Below, in pieces: positions 48,655 through 60,300 of a DNA stretch of 64,000 nucleotides. The notes below the pieces were generated by a model. That model saw only the letters and a list, made by a program, of their open reading frames with translations, made no database searches and was not told the origin of the DNA. The DNA comes from Jacaranda mimosifolia (Eukaryota > Streptophyta > Magnoliopsida > Lamiales > Bignoniaceae): assembly GCA_018894105.1 (NCBI GenBank), contig CM032125.1:31047032-31111031 (forward strand), in the 5' to 3' direction. Both the position numbers and the translations under genes were made by a program. Numbering within the stretch: the stretch's first letter is position 1; every line of letters begins with the position of its first letter.

Positions 48655-50000
48655 TTTCTCCACATCCAATATCTCATTTTTTGTTAGTGATTGAGATACA
48701 ATGGTAATGGTTGGTATAGAGTGGGCGGGTTACATATGGTGGTTATTGCATAAGTTATAATTATAAGGATTGAAAAATAAAAAAGAGGACATTATATTTT
48801 AGGCATACCACCAGAAGCATACCGAAAGGGGCATAAATTATAAAATAAAAGTAAAAAGTTTTAAAAAACTAAGTCAACTCCCAAAATAAAATATTAAAAT
48901 TTTACAATCTCTTAGAACACCAAATAAAGAATTTTGAAATTATATTTGGTACCTTAACAAAATTGTCATTATAATTAGCATACTAAAAGTTTCAAAATCT
49001 TAGAAATTTATTTTTAAAGTAAAAATTTAACGTGATATAAATTTCAAAAGTATTTTATAAAATATAAAAACTTATAAATTTTTTTGTTAATAAACTCAAC
49101 CAAACATGCATCCTCTAAATTTCATCCCCGATGATTTGAAAGAGCTAAGTCTTAGCCATGATTTAATTGAAGATTCTACCATTACTACACTTCCTTTGAG
49201 CTTATTAAGAATTTAATTATTTTAATGAATAGAAACTTCACTTTTTCCTTTTTTCTGTTGTGTCTGCTAAACAAGGTCTTAGTAATGACTTTAGAATATG
49301 TTGGTTGTAATTAAAGACATTGTACTTTACCTTTGCTTTATTTTAATCATATTAACACTAACATAAAGTACTGTCGTAGTTCACGAGAATAGATGCTAAT
49401 TAATTACTAAGTTGGAAATCAAAATAATAAGATAGGATTTAGGAAAAAGATATTTGAGGGGAATAATTGATCATTACATATAAATTATTATGTGAATAAT
49501 TGACATTTAATAGAAGATATTCTAATAACATTAAAATAAAATAATAAATAAAGACAATATTCTCATAATTAATACCACCCTATTAAATGACTCACGTGGT
49601 GGGAAAACGGGAATCATGGAAATTGTTTTTCTAGTTATTTTATTAATATTGCGGCATATATGGAACCAAATAAGAATATTGCAGCCGCCACTCCTCACCT
49701 GAAGTCATAAATTTGATACGGAGAAATACAAAATTATGGTGGGTGGGGGGGAGAGGAAAAAAAAAATCAAGTCCAAAATCTCCAAAGCCCGTTAAATTTT
49801 CCATATTTTTGGAAGGAAAAAAAAACAAGAAGAAGATTTATATCAGGTATTCGACATTTTATTTAAATATTATATAAATACGCCAATACACAATACACAC
49901 GTAACCAACTACATATATATAACAATATTATATCTTATTATTTAATATAAAAACACTTAATTAATTTAAATAAATAATTTTATATTTCTAAGGACATATA
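48655..50000. other. Non-coding upstream part of copy B
   Basis: Collinear with 30954-33680 minus the MULE-MITE. It holds TCATAATTA once at 49563-49571 and a G-box CACGTG at 49593-49598. No gene recognised. Confidence 0.5.
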
Positions 50001-50367
50001 CACTACAACAAAACCAAATATATATTAGAGACAAATAAATAAAGATAAATTTTAAAATAGTCATCAATAATAATTTAAGAAAAAAATTTAGTTTTCCTTA
50101 CCTTTATAAAGTGTTATCATACTTTTGGAGGCTTATGTATTGAAATAAATATTAGAATATATCCATAAGTAATGATAAAATAGCTTTTAAAGAAAGAAAA
50201 AAAAATTACCTTTATTACTTTACATAAAGATAATATTGAATGACCTCTATATATTTCGTGAATGTAACTATAAAGATTGCTTGTTCGATTGCCTTCATAT
50301 GTATTTAAAATAATTTTTAAATTTTTAGGAAAAAGAATAGTTCCTAAAATTTCCCATTGTTGGGGTG
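50001..50367. mobile_element. CACTACAACAAAA-ended MITE, copy B
   Basis: Same unit as 33681-34053. The right end reads AATTTCCCATTGTTGGGGTG, more decayed than in copy A. Confidence 0.5.
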
Positions 50368-50771
50368 ATAATAGATTCAGAATTAAGCATTTAAGTCAAC
50401 TCAAGAACTTAAAAGACTCCCCCGCATCAACTTCACATTATCATTAATTAGAGACAATTTATATATAAATTAAGACTTTTTCTTCATTTCATGTGTGAAT
50501 AAGAATAAAATATCAAGTGGGGCTGCATTTGTTATTGCATTAGGACCATAACTATTGCCCCAAACAGCACAATCACTATCCATTAATAAAATATTAAAAT
50601 AACATTTGTAGGGAGACATTCCTTCTATCTCTTTCTTTAAGAACAATTTAACCATGGAATCGAAGGACCACTGCAGATCTCAACACCAACCTTATCTCCT
50701 TCTCGATTATAATCTCCATAGAAATCCAATTGAAAATAGGATTTGAAGATCTCCTCGTATAACAACTAAAG

Positions 50772-52251
50772 ATGTTCCCTTTACAACCAGGAGATGAGCT
50801 GGTGTTTAGAAGAACCCCTAGTATTATTTCTCAATCAGACAAAATCCAGGATAATCTTATTCCGGATCATGATAATCTTATTGTGGATCATGCTATCCTG
50901 GAAAGTAATATTATTAATTTCTCCACCAGTAGCAACAACAGCGAGCAACTGAGCCAAAAGCGGCATGGGTTTCCAGAAAAAGAAATATTACTGACGGCCA
51001 AACATGACTGCGGTATTGTTAAGAGGGTCACGCATAGAGATATAGAACGGAAAAGGAGGCAAGAAATGTCGAAACTCTATGATTCTCTTCGATCCCTTCT
51101 TCCTCTTGACCACATCAAGGTGATTTTTCGTTTTCTTTCTCTAATTATGTGAAGAATTTGTGGATGAATTTTTTGGTACAAAACTTGAACCCTTGTTTTG
51201 TAGATGCTTGGAAGTGGAGTACTTGAATTATTCCAAAATACTAAAATCACAGATAAAGAATTCGAATAGGGTTACTCCAGTTCTGATTTGAATTCTTTCG
51301 ATTAATTCTTATTACAGCCAACTACTAGGTTCTATATATATTCCCCACTCTAACGTTGTATTTAATTCATGGTTTTAGGGGAAACGATCTGTATGCGATC
51401 ACATGGTGGAAGCCGTGAACTACATAGAACACATGCGGAAAAATATTCAAGAATTGGGAATTCGCAGAGACAAGCTGAAGAAATTATCGAACTTATCAGC
51501 CCCAAAAGGTGCAGGTTCAAATGGTATTATTAGCGAAAATTTGCCTAACTGTGTCACGGTGAACCCGGTCCGGGATGGCTTGGAGATTCTGATAAAAAAT
51601 TCCGAGTTCCGGCTCTCAAGAGTGATGGCGGAATTGCTGAAAAGACAGCTGAATGTGGTTAACTGTGTCTCAACCAAGACAAAGGGGAGGTTTCTCCATA
51701 GAATCCAGGCCGAGGTAAAGTTTAAGGGCCCGTTCGGTTTTATTTTCAAATTCCATTTTCAAGTTTTCTACTATTGAAAATTGAAACGCACTCCTTTTTT
51801 ACTCATTTTTATTTGATATTATTTTTATTTTTAAAATACATTCTCAAATAATCTATGTATCTCCTCCTAATAACTTATATATTTTCTTTCTTCTACTTCA
51901 TTATTGCTCTCTCCATCTACAACTTACTAAACCCAACATAATTATTAATTTTCCAACAAATTATGCAAATACAAACTCATTTTCAACTTATTTCACTAAC
52001 TATATTTTTAAATTTTAAAGTAATTAAAATAAAAGTTGAGAATGGAAATAAACCAAACGGGCCCTAAGAGAAAGGAAAGTTCTGTAAGAATTAGGATTTT
52101 TATGGTTTTACTTGTCTTTATCTAATTATCCATTTATATATACATTTGTCCCCTCTGATCTTTATAGATATCTATCATTTTGCAGGCCACTGATATTACA
52201 GCCCTTGATCCATCTGTGCTGCAAGAAAGACTGAGCAGAGCTGTTAATTAA
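50772..52251 (+). CDS. bHLH transcription factor, bHLH36/118/126-like (gene 3, copy B)
   Basis: Predicted nuclear protein of 249 residues. Exons are 50772-51119, 51379-51714 and 52186-52251; introns are GT-AG and phase 0. The basic region is HRDIERKRR with H88, E92 and R96. [21 protein letters not shown] opens the second helix, followed by an ACT-like C-terminal domain with the motif [13 protein letters not shown]. By hand it differs from copy A at 18 coding bases: 5 in exon 1, 9 in exon 2, 4 in exon 3, of which 15 change the residue. Examples are G13R, N17S, Q64R, M91I, W136R, R143G and T158P (A to B). No stop or splice defect is present. Intron 2 carries a complete MITE. The Gypsy element begins 620 bases after the stop. 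Confidence 0.92.
51726..52064. mobile_element. Complete MITE in intron 2 of gene 3
   Basis: 339 bp. The ends GGGCCCGTTCGGTTTTATTT and CCAAACGGGCCC are inverted. The target duplication is TAA at 51723-51725 and 52065-52067. It is the best-preserved member of the GTTTGGTTTT family here, and PIF/Harbinger (Tourist)-like by its 3-bp TAA/TTA target. It lies wholly in the intron, so splicing signals are untouched. Confidence 0.85.
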
Positions 52252-52874
52252 TCTGGGCTTGCCAAGATTGTGAGGTTCTATGAATAATTTGCCTGTCTAG
52301 CTGATCTAGAAACCATGCATCATTAATCATGTAAGTGAATCTGCATACCATATATATATATATATATATGAAACTTTTCGACTTGTCCGCATTTTGCTCA
52401 AATAGTTGACACTTGATTACCTTGATGTTTCTGTTTGAATTCTGTTAACGGGCGAGAGATGGGATAATGCAATTCTTTAGGAACATGGAGATTTACAAGT
52501 TAGAGAAAGAAACAAACAAGTATTGCAGTTTTTTGTTGCATGGAATCCTGTATAGTAGGGTGTAAGACAAAAAGATATATAAAATTATTTTGCTTACAGT
52601 GAAGTACGAAGAGCTCTTAAGTATTAATATTGAAGTACTAAGACCTTGTATAAAGCATAATTTGCAATTTTAAAGAGCTTGTTTGTTTACATTTTGAGGA
52701 GTTTCGCCAAAATATTTTGGGAGAATGGTTTTTGGGAAGTGGAGTTGGGGATGTGATGATTACTTGTTTGTATTTAGGGTGGTAGATGAAAAATATTTTG
52801 GGAGAAAATTGTTTGTTTCGTTGTGTTTTGGGTAGGGAGAAATTTTATTATAACTTCAGTTACTTTTTTGTTGG
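52252..52874. other. 3' flank of gene 3
   Basis: Homologous to 35927-36541 plus 37241-37285. It ends in the left target duplication GTTGG (52870-52874) of the Gypsy element. Confidence 0.6.
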
Positions 52875-53599
52875 TGATGAGGGTTCGTTTCGCTAGGCTA
52901 GGGTCCCGGCTAGAACGATGATAGAACTCGATCCAAATGGATCACGTTCCTATTATAATAGGGAAAGAATCCTGCAGTCACAATAAACGTTAGGCTAGCC
53001 GAGTAGCCCTCGGCTTAGGCCCTCCGACGATCAAGTCAGTAAGATTCGACCTCAACAATCGATCAGAGGGGTAAGGGCTTTTTCGGTGTATATGAGTGCG
53101 TACCACTAAAAAGCAGGGTTGAGGGTATATATATCCTTCTTTTTCTAGGAAATGTCTGGAAAGCCCTTAGATTTCTCCCCGGGCCTTTAACCTTGGGCCT
53201 GGGGTATTTGGTCATTTCCCCTATTTGAATATTTCCAGCCAATTGCCCTTTCAGGTCTCAAGGACAAGATAGTACACTGTAGCGGCGCCTGCTGTGTCCG
53301 ACAGTGAGGGGAACGGCATGCGCCATTAATGCGGAAGCGTGGCGCCTGCCAGTGCATTAAATGCGGTGGCAGAGTACTGTACTGGACTCGACCTCAGATG
53401 AGGTCGAAGAACTTTCGCAGGTCCAGGGAACTTGATTGGACCTGTGCGGATCCGGTCGAGTGAAGTCGACGAGACGTATGGGCCCTGAGTCCGATCGAGT
53501 GAAGTCGATGAGACGTATGGGCCCTGAGTCTCAGTTGGGCCACCGTCTCTCGCTGGGCCTTGCTGGTTTGGGCCCAAGCATTTGGGCCATCCCATATCA
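52875..53599 (-). repeat. 3' LTR of the Gypsy element
   Basis: 725 bases. It contains an internal tandem duplication: GGTCGAGTGAAGTCGA followed by GAGACGTATGGGCCCTGAGT occurs twice at 53453-53530. Confidence 0.9.
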
Positions 53600-53614
53600 T
53601 GAGTCCCCCCACTT
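53600..53614 (-). other. Polypurine tract of the Gypsy element
   Basis: On the minus strand AGTGGGGGGACTCA directly precedes the 3' LTR start TGATATGGG; it is the expected plus-strand primer. Confidence 0.75.
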
Positions 53615-54253
53615 CGCAAGGCTGAACAGGGTACCGATGAGAAGCGTTTGGAAGTAGCGAAAAACGGTTCTGTTAACAGTCGACCAGGGTTTTTGAAAAA
53701 TCGACCAGGGTTTAGTGCATTTATTGAGCAGTTACATCGTGGCTAGTACGAGACGGCGTGGCGGTTACAGTCATTATGGCAGACGTAATTATGAAGACGT
53801 TTGATTTACCGCACCCCTTTCCTTATAAATATCCACTGTAATTCTGGCCATTTTTACTTTTAATGCTTTAGAATCCGCGCGTGAACTTGTAGAAAAACTC
53901 TTTGGTGCCCAGGGCTTCTGAATCTAACCTTCGTGTTCGCTCCCCCGGTTTTCTGCGTTTAATTTCCATTTCCAGTAAGTGTACCGCTGTTTTGACTTCT
54001 TATCGTCTACTTTTCTTTTGAAACATCATGCTGGGATTGTATAGTTCTGAGGGTAGTCAGGGGGGGATAGTGAGGCTACCCCTTCCAAAAGGCGTAGGTA
54101 CTGCTATGTGGCGTCTAACGAGTCGTCGCATGATGATTCTGTTCCAGCAGCTCGAGCAGCAAACGCGGTGCGGAGGAGGCTGGGCCTAGCCAAGTACCCC
54201 CGTCGCGAGGTCGATTATTTACCCGCAGTCATTTTAGCAAAATAGTGTCTACC
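53615..54253. other. Leader of the antisense gene inside the Gypsy element
   Basis: Plus-strand sequence between the 3' LTR and the antisense ORF. A coding-like stretch from about 54140 (RRRLGLAKYPRREVDYLPAV) continues into the ORF's frame but is cut by TAG at 54236-54238. Confidence 0.45.
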
Positions 54254-56503
54254 ATGAACCCTGGGGACTTGAGACGTCTCAGGGAGCTCTATCATATTCC
54301 CCCTGAATACCAGCTTTTAGCCCCTGGGCCATCTGGTCGAATGCATCGCGCCCCTGCGGGTTGCATAACTGTGTTTGAGGACACTTTTAGGTGTGGGCTT
54401 AGGTTCCCCCTAAGTGACAGCATGATAGGTCTGCTTAGGGGACTTCAAGTATGCATAACTCCACTTCTGCCCAACTGTTTTTCTACTCTTTGTAGTTTCA
54501 TAGTTTTGATGCATCTGTTCAACCAACTGGCCAATTTCGAAAACTTTTCCAACCTGTTTCATCTTCCCATATCTTGTAAGTCTGGCAGTGCCGACGAGTC
54601 GGGGTTCTATTACCTCACTGCTCGACCTCGTCGGAGATTTTTGGTAGCCCCCTCCACTTCCTATGGTCAAGCGTGGAAAAAATGCTACTTCTTTGTTCGA
54701 GTGAAGGGGGGTTTTAATATTCCTCAGGGTTGGTGGAGGGGGTATGTCGAGATGCACGGGCACATGACTCCGACATGGTCGAACACATTCGTGCGGGATC
54801 TTGTCGAGTTTGGCCCCATCGAGGCCTCCGTCTTGATCGAGGAGAGGTAATTAGTGTTGGCCGAGCTATCACCGACCCCTATAGATTTTCCTGCTGATTA
54901 TGAGATAGGTAGATTGAGTGTGCTTTGTGCTTTATTATTTGCCTATCTTTGATGATTTGTGCAATTCTTTTGATTTGACTGCTGTTGAATTCGCTGTGCG
55001 CAGATCGAGCAGAAATCATGAACAGATCAAGAGCCGAGGCGCTGGCCCGAGCAGAAAAGAACAAGCAGCGCAAACAAGGAGCTGTTTCTCGCCAAGAGTC
55101 CTCAACAGGCGACGAGCCGCGTCGATTGGAGGCAGCTCCCACCCCCTCGCTGACCTCCTCACCTGGTCGGGCAGCAGCCGCCTCGAGCGGGGTCCCACTG
55201 GTCGAAGAAAAAGGCCGATGGGAGAACGGAGTAGTCCCCCGCCCAAGAAAATTGCAGTGGGGAAAGGTAAAGGAAAGAGCACGGGGTCGGGGATGCCGAT
55301 GGGGAACGATCTTTTTGGATATCGAGGAACCGATGCACTATTTAACCTGCGAAAGTTCCCATCTTCTCGATTCGGGACAGACCCGAGCCTCACCATAAAC
55401 GACTCCTAGAGCATGCTTGCATCGGGGCCCATCGGTGTGGATGCCTTGAAGGTGCTGATGGCTGGTCAATTCTTGCCTGACTACAAGAAGATAATGGGCA
55501 TGAGCCAGGCTGCTGCCTTTTGTAAGTTCACATATCACACGATCATGGTAAGATTTCATTTTCAGCGTCTCTGCGTATTTATACTTTTGTTGGTTTGACA
55601 ATTGTGACCTTTATGTCTCAGGTCGGGCAACTGGGCTACAATTTCTACCGCCGCTCCGAGCTGGCCCTTGCTGATCGAGAGCAGTTGGATGCTGGTGGTG
55701 ATGCTGAAACTTTGAAGGCTCAGCTGGAGTCTTCCCAACTGCGACTCGAGGAACTGGAGAAGCAAGTTAGCCAGCATGCCTAGGAGATGGAGGAGAAAGA
55801 CGAGCAGGTCCTCCTTGCCGTTACAGAGAGGACCAAAATGGACGTGAAGCTGGAAAAATTGCAACTGGACGTGCAAGTTGCTTATGAGTCTGGTCGAGCT
55901 GCTGGCCGAAGCGAGCGTCTGGTTGAGGCCAAGGCTGAGTTTGCCCGAATATTACCGCAGGTGCGCCGAGAGGCCATGCAGCAGTTCATGGTTAGCCCGG
56001 CTTTTTAGGATGCAAGTGCTGCGCTGGCTTTGGATAACGCGCGGGACGCCTTTGAGAAGGCGATTCAGCAAATGCAGTTCTTGGGCCATGCTCTCCGGCT
56101 TGAGGAACGCTCCAGAATGAGCTACACTCTTGACGAGCAGCTATGTCCATACGCCGAGGAAAGTGCCGATGCCGGGGAAACCGCCGTGGAGGCAGGTCCA
56201 GGAGTCGAACTGTCGCTCTACGAGAAGAGGCAGGCTGAACTTGATGAAAAGCTGAAGGCAGTGGCCCGGGAGTTCGAGTTCGCCGGCGACCTAGCTTACG
56301 ACATATCAGAGGGAAAAGTTGATGCGGCCTCCTTTTTCCCGGCTACTGAACGGCTGTTCCTACAAGCTGCAGCTGGCCCTTCTCAGCTCGTGACCGCTGC
56401 TGTCCCTGTCACAATGGCGCCGCCCGAGCCTCAGCCGACTTATGCTCCATCCGATGTACCTGCCCCAGCCCCCAGAATCAAAGAAACAAGCAACTCCAAT
56501 TAG
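54254..56503 (+). pseudogene. Antisense ORF of the Gypsy element, PF04195-like protein
   Basis: It lies opposite to gag-pol. The ATG at 54254 opens MNPGDLRRLRELYHIPPEYQ, then CITVFEDTFRCGLRFPLS, and FYYLTARPRRRFLVAPS at about 54605-54660. This is the layout of the plant 'putative gypsy type transposon' domain (PF04195). Downstream, 54985-55409 is a basic, Pro/Ser-rich linker and 55622-56400 is a long coiled coil. GT-AG introns are likely: about 54450-54581 (GTATGC...TAAG) and 55548-55621 (GTAAGA...CTCAG). In-frame TAG codons at 55407, 55781 and 56006 break the frame; at the last two Gln fits the context. Its function is unknown. Loss of the frame suggests it no longer makes protein. Confidence 0.75.
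55548..55621 (+). other. Probable intron in the antisense gene
   Basis: ATG then GTAAGATTTCATTTTCAG at the left and CTTTATGTCTCAG then GTCGGG at the right: 74 bases, T-rich. It separates the GMSQAAAFCKFTYHTIM block from VGQLGYNFYRRSELAL, and removing it keeps the reading frame open. Confidence 0.6.
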
Positions 56504-56848
56504 GCCCGACTTTTTATTTTGCTTTTGATATATAAGCCCTGCTGAGGCCTTTAACATTTATTGAATTATCGCTTCGATGAGGCTTTCACTGAATTGCTAT
56601 GGAATTTAACTGCAATTTCGATCATTATTGTGTTTGCGTTTGCGTTGAATTATTTTGACGGTTGGCCACGAATGTGGCGAGTAGTTTCTCCTCTTGCCTT
56701 TCATTAGATGATGATTTGCTTTCCTGACTTGATATTTAGCTTCTGTAGGACAAGTTGCCCTAAAATCCAATAAGATAATAACTAACGTTTGAGTTTGGAA
56801 CGTCTTTCGTATAAGTTTATCATCGATAGCTTGGTTTCAGCGTATAAG
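56504..56848. other. Spacer between antisense gene and tandem array
   Basis: Non-coding; probably the 3' untranslated part of the antisense gene and part of the 3' region of the retroelement. Nothing further recognised. Confidence 0.4.
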
Positions 56849-57292
56849 CCTCGACTTTTTTTCGTGAAGCCTCTCGTTGACTACAGGGTCAACTTTTTGG
56901 TCTTGGCGCTTGGGCCTCGACTTTTTGGGCGTGAAGCCTCTCATCGACTACGAGGTCGACTTTTTGGTCTTAGCACACATGCCTTGACTTTTTGGGCGTG
57001 AAGCCTCTCGTCGACTACAGGGTCGATTTTTTGGTCTTGGTGCACGGACCTCGAATTTTTGGGCGTGAAGCCTCTCGTCGACTATGGGGTTGACTTTTTG
57101 GTCTTGGTGCACGGGCCTCGACTTTTTGGTCTTGGCGCACAGGCCTTGACTTTTGGGCGTGAAGCCTATCGTCGACTACGGGGTCGACTTTTTGGTCTTA
57201 GCGCACAGGCCTTGACTTTTTGGGCGTGAAGCCCTTCGTCGACTACAGGGTCAATTTTTTGGTCTTGGCGCCCGACTACGGGGTCAACTTTT
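56849..57292. repeat. 67-bp tandem array in the Gypsy 3' region
   Basis: About six and a half copies of a unit containing CCTCGACTTTTTGGGCGTGA, AGCCTCTCGTCGACTAC and TTTTTGGTCTTGGCGCAC. One unit is shortened near 57120 and the last is degraded. Tandem arrays in this place, downstream of integrase, are known from Tat-type elements. Confidence 0.9.
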
Positions 57293-57376
57293 TAAAGGAA
57301 GGTTCGCTCTGCTACACACGTTTGGACATTTTGCAATTTCATTTCCTTCAGTAATACAAAGGTCATCAGAGACCGA

Positions 57377-60300
57377 TTATACAAAAAACTTTTTCAAGTT
57401 TATGGCATTCCATGGTCGAGGTAGCTCACGACCTGATGCATCAGCTAGTCGGTAGGCATTATTTTTAGCCACCTTGATCGCCGAGTACGGTCCTTCCCAT
57501 TTTGGGTCGAGTTTCCCCACAGGCCTGTATACTTTCACTTTCTTGAGAACGAGATCGCCCACCTTGAAGCTCCGCGGTCGCACTGACCTGTTATAGCGAT
57601 TCGCCATCTTTGAACGATATTGCTGCATTGTGTTGTAAGCTGCATGGCGTTGTTCGTTGACAGTGATTAGATCTAGCGTCCTCTCCGACACGTTAGTTAT
57701 CAGGTTGTAGTGGATCACCCTCGTTGTATGCTGGATTAATTCTGACAGGATCTCTGCCTCAGATCCGTAGACTAGGTTGTACGGGCTATCACCTGTGGCT
57801 GTTCGAGGAGTCGTTCTGTAAGCCCAAAGAACACCAGGGAGGTCATCCGCCCAGCTGGTCCATGTCCCCGCTATCCGACTCTTGACGTGGTCGAGGACAG
57901 TCCTGTTGGTAACCTCAGTTTGTCCATTGGCTTGCGAATTTCCCACCAAAGTAAAGTGTTAGGCGATCCCTGAGGTTTCGCACCATCTCTTCGTGTTTTT
58001 ACTTTGAAACTGGGTGCCGTTGTCTAATATTAGGACCTTAGGCAGCCCAAATCGGCATACAATATTCTTCCAAATGAAACTTTTAATGGCGGCATCGGTG
58101 ATCTCCGGGACTGCCTCGGCTTCCACCCATTTTGTAAAGTATTCGACAGCCACTATGATGAATTTTCGCTGGCCGGAAGTTTTTGGAAGCGACCTTACTA
58201 TGTCGATCCCCTACTGGTCGAATGGCCAGGTGATGTTAACATTGGTCATCGGTGGCTGGCTGGTGATGGATGTTCGAATGAATTTGACAGGATGGGCATT
58301 TTTTAGTAAAGTCGATAGAATCTCTCAATAAAGTTGGCCAAAAATACCCGTAGTGAATGACCTTATGTGCCAGGGATCGGCCGCCAGAGTGGTTGCCGCA
58401 AATACCAGCATGTACTTCCTATAATACTTTATTAGCTTGGTTGGGATCCAGACACCTGAGTGGTGGCCCTGCTATTGACCGCTTGTACAATTGTCTGTGC
58501 TCATCCAGCGTGTATTTAGGTGCTAAACCCTTTAGTTTGTGGGCCTCCTTATCATTGTCAGGTAGGGTGCCGCGACTTAGATAAAGTTTGATTGGGTGCT
58601 GCCAAGAAATGGTCGTTTCGTCGAGGCACCCAACCAGTCCCTGATCGGGTGAAGGGACGCAAGGTTGAGTGGCAACAACAATTTTTATTATCTTTTCTCT
58701 GGTGCCTTTCGTCGAGCTAGCCAGCTTGGAAAGCGAGTCTGCTCGCTCATTTTCTGATCAAGGTATTTGGCTCAACGAGAAGTTTCTGAACATTTGCCTC
58801 ACTTAGCGCACTTCTGCCAAATATTAGGACATTTTGTGTTCCTTTACCTCAAAGTTGCCTTCGACCTATTCTGCCACGAGCTGAGAGTCGTTGAATGCCG
58901 CTAGTTGCTCGACCCCGCGGTCTCTGGCCATGCGCATTCCTGTAATAAGAGCCTCATATTCTGCTTCGTTATTAGTGACCGGGAAGTCGAGTTTCGCCAC
59001 GAAATCATATTCCTCGGCCAGTGGGGATCAGAGGGATATCCCTATTCCTCTGCCGGATGAGGTTGCGGACCCGTCGACATGCAAGGTCCACCAGATGGTG
59101 CTTTCGACCTCCTGCGCCGGGAGGTCGAGCTTTTCAACGATGAAGTCGGCTAACACCTACGCTTTGATGGCAGTCTGCAGTTGAAATTAAATATCGAATT
59201 CCCCGAGCTCAATGGCCCACTTGGTGAGCCGACCAAAAATGTCTGGCTTCGACAACACCTATTTTAGTGGTTGATTGGTCATCACCAAAATTGAGTGGGA
59301 TTGAAAATAAGGCCGCAGTTTCCTGGCTGACGTAAGAAGGGCCAGAGCGAACTTCTCGATCTCTAAATAATTATGCTCGGGTCTCTAGAGAGCCTTGCTG
59401 CAATAGTATATTGGATGGGGGTTTCTTGCTCTCGTCGTCATCAGCACTGAACTGATGGAGGCCGAAGAGACTGCCAGATATATCTGTAGTACTTCCCCCA
59501 CCTCGGGCTTGGTGAGCATGGGTGGCGAAGAGAGGTATTACTTGAGGTCGAGTAGGGCCTGATCACACTGTTGGTCCCACTTGAATCCAGATTTCTTCGT
59601 GTTTCGCAGGATTTTGAAGAAAGGTAGGCTTTTATCTGCTAGTCGAGATATGAATCTGCCCAAGGCTATGATCCTGCCGACCAGGCGCTGGACATCCTGG
59701 ACCGTGCGAGGTGGGGCGATGTCCAAAATTGCTTAAATCTTCTGCGGGTTGGCCTCGATGCCTCTTTGGCTGACCATGTAGCCGAGGAATTTGTCTCCTC
59801 GTACCCTGAAGGTACACTTGCTAGGATTGAGCTTCATTCCGAAAGCTCTCAAAATGGAAAATGTGTGGCTGAGGTCGATCAGGTGGTTTCAGCCTTTTCT
59901 TTCTTTACAATCATATCATCAACATAGACCTCCATCGATCTCCCAATTTCATTCTTGAACATATAATTAACCAATCTCTGGTAAGTTGCCCTCGCATTTT
60001 TAAGTTCGAATGGCATAACCAGGAAGCAATACACTCCATTGGGAACGACAAACGCTGTTTTGTCCCTATCCTCGGGTGCCATGAATATTTGATAATAACC
60101 TTGAAATGCATCCATCATGCTAAGCAATTCGCAGCCGGCAGTAGAGTCAACAAGTAAATCAATACGAGGCAATGGGTAAGGATCCTTAGGGCAAGCTTTA
60201 TTCAAATCTGTAAAATCATTACACATCCTCCACTTTCCCTCATTCTTAGGAACAAGTACAACATTACAAAGCCAAGAGAGATATTGGATTTCTACAATAT

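Noticed and set aside
54985..55398. Arginine-rich 137-residue ORF as an independent gene
   Set aside because: The adjacent frame joins in frame with the downstream coiled coil of the antisense Gypsy gene; this is a shifted reading of the same linker.
56849..57292. Regularly spaced repeat that might suggest a CRISPR array
   Set aside because: Units are contiguous 67-bp tandem repeats without unique spacers, inside a plant retrotransposon.
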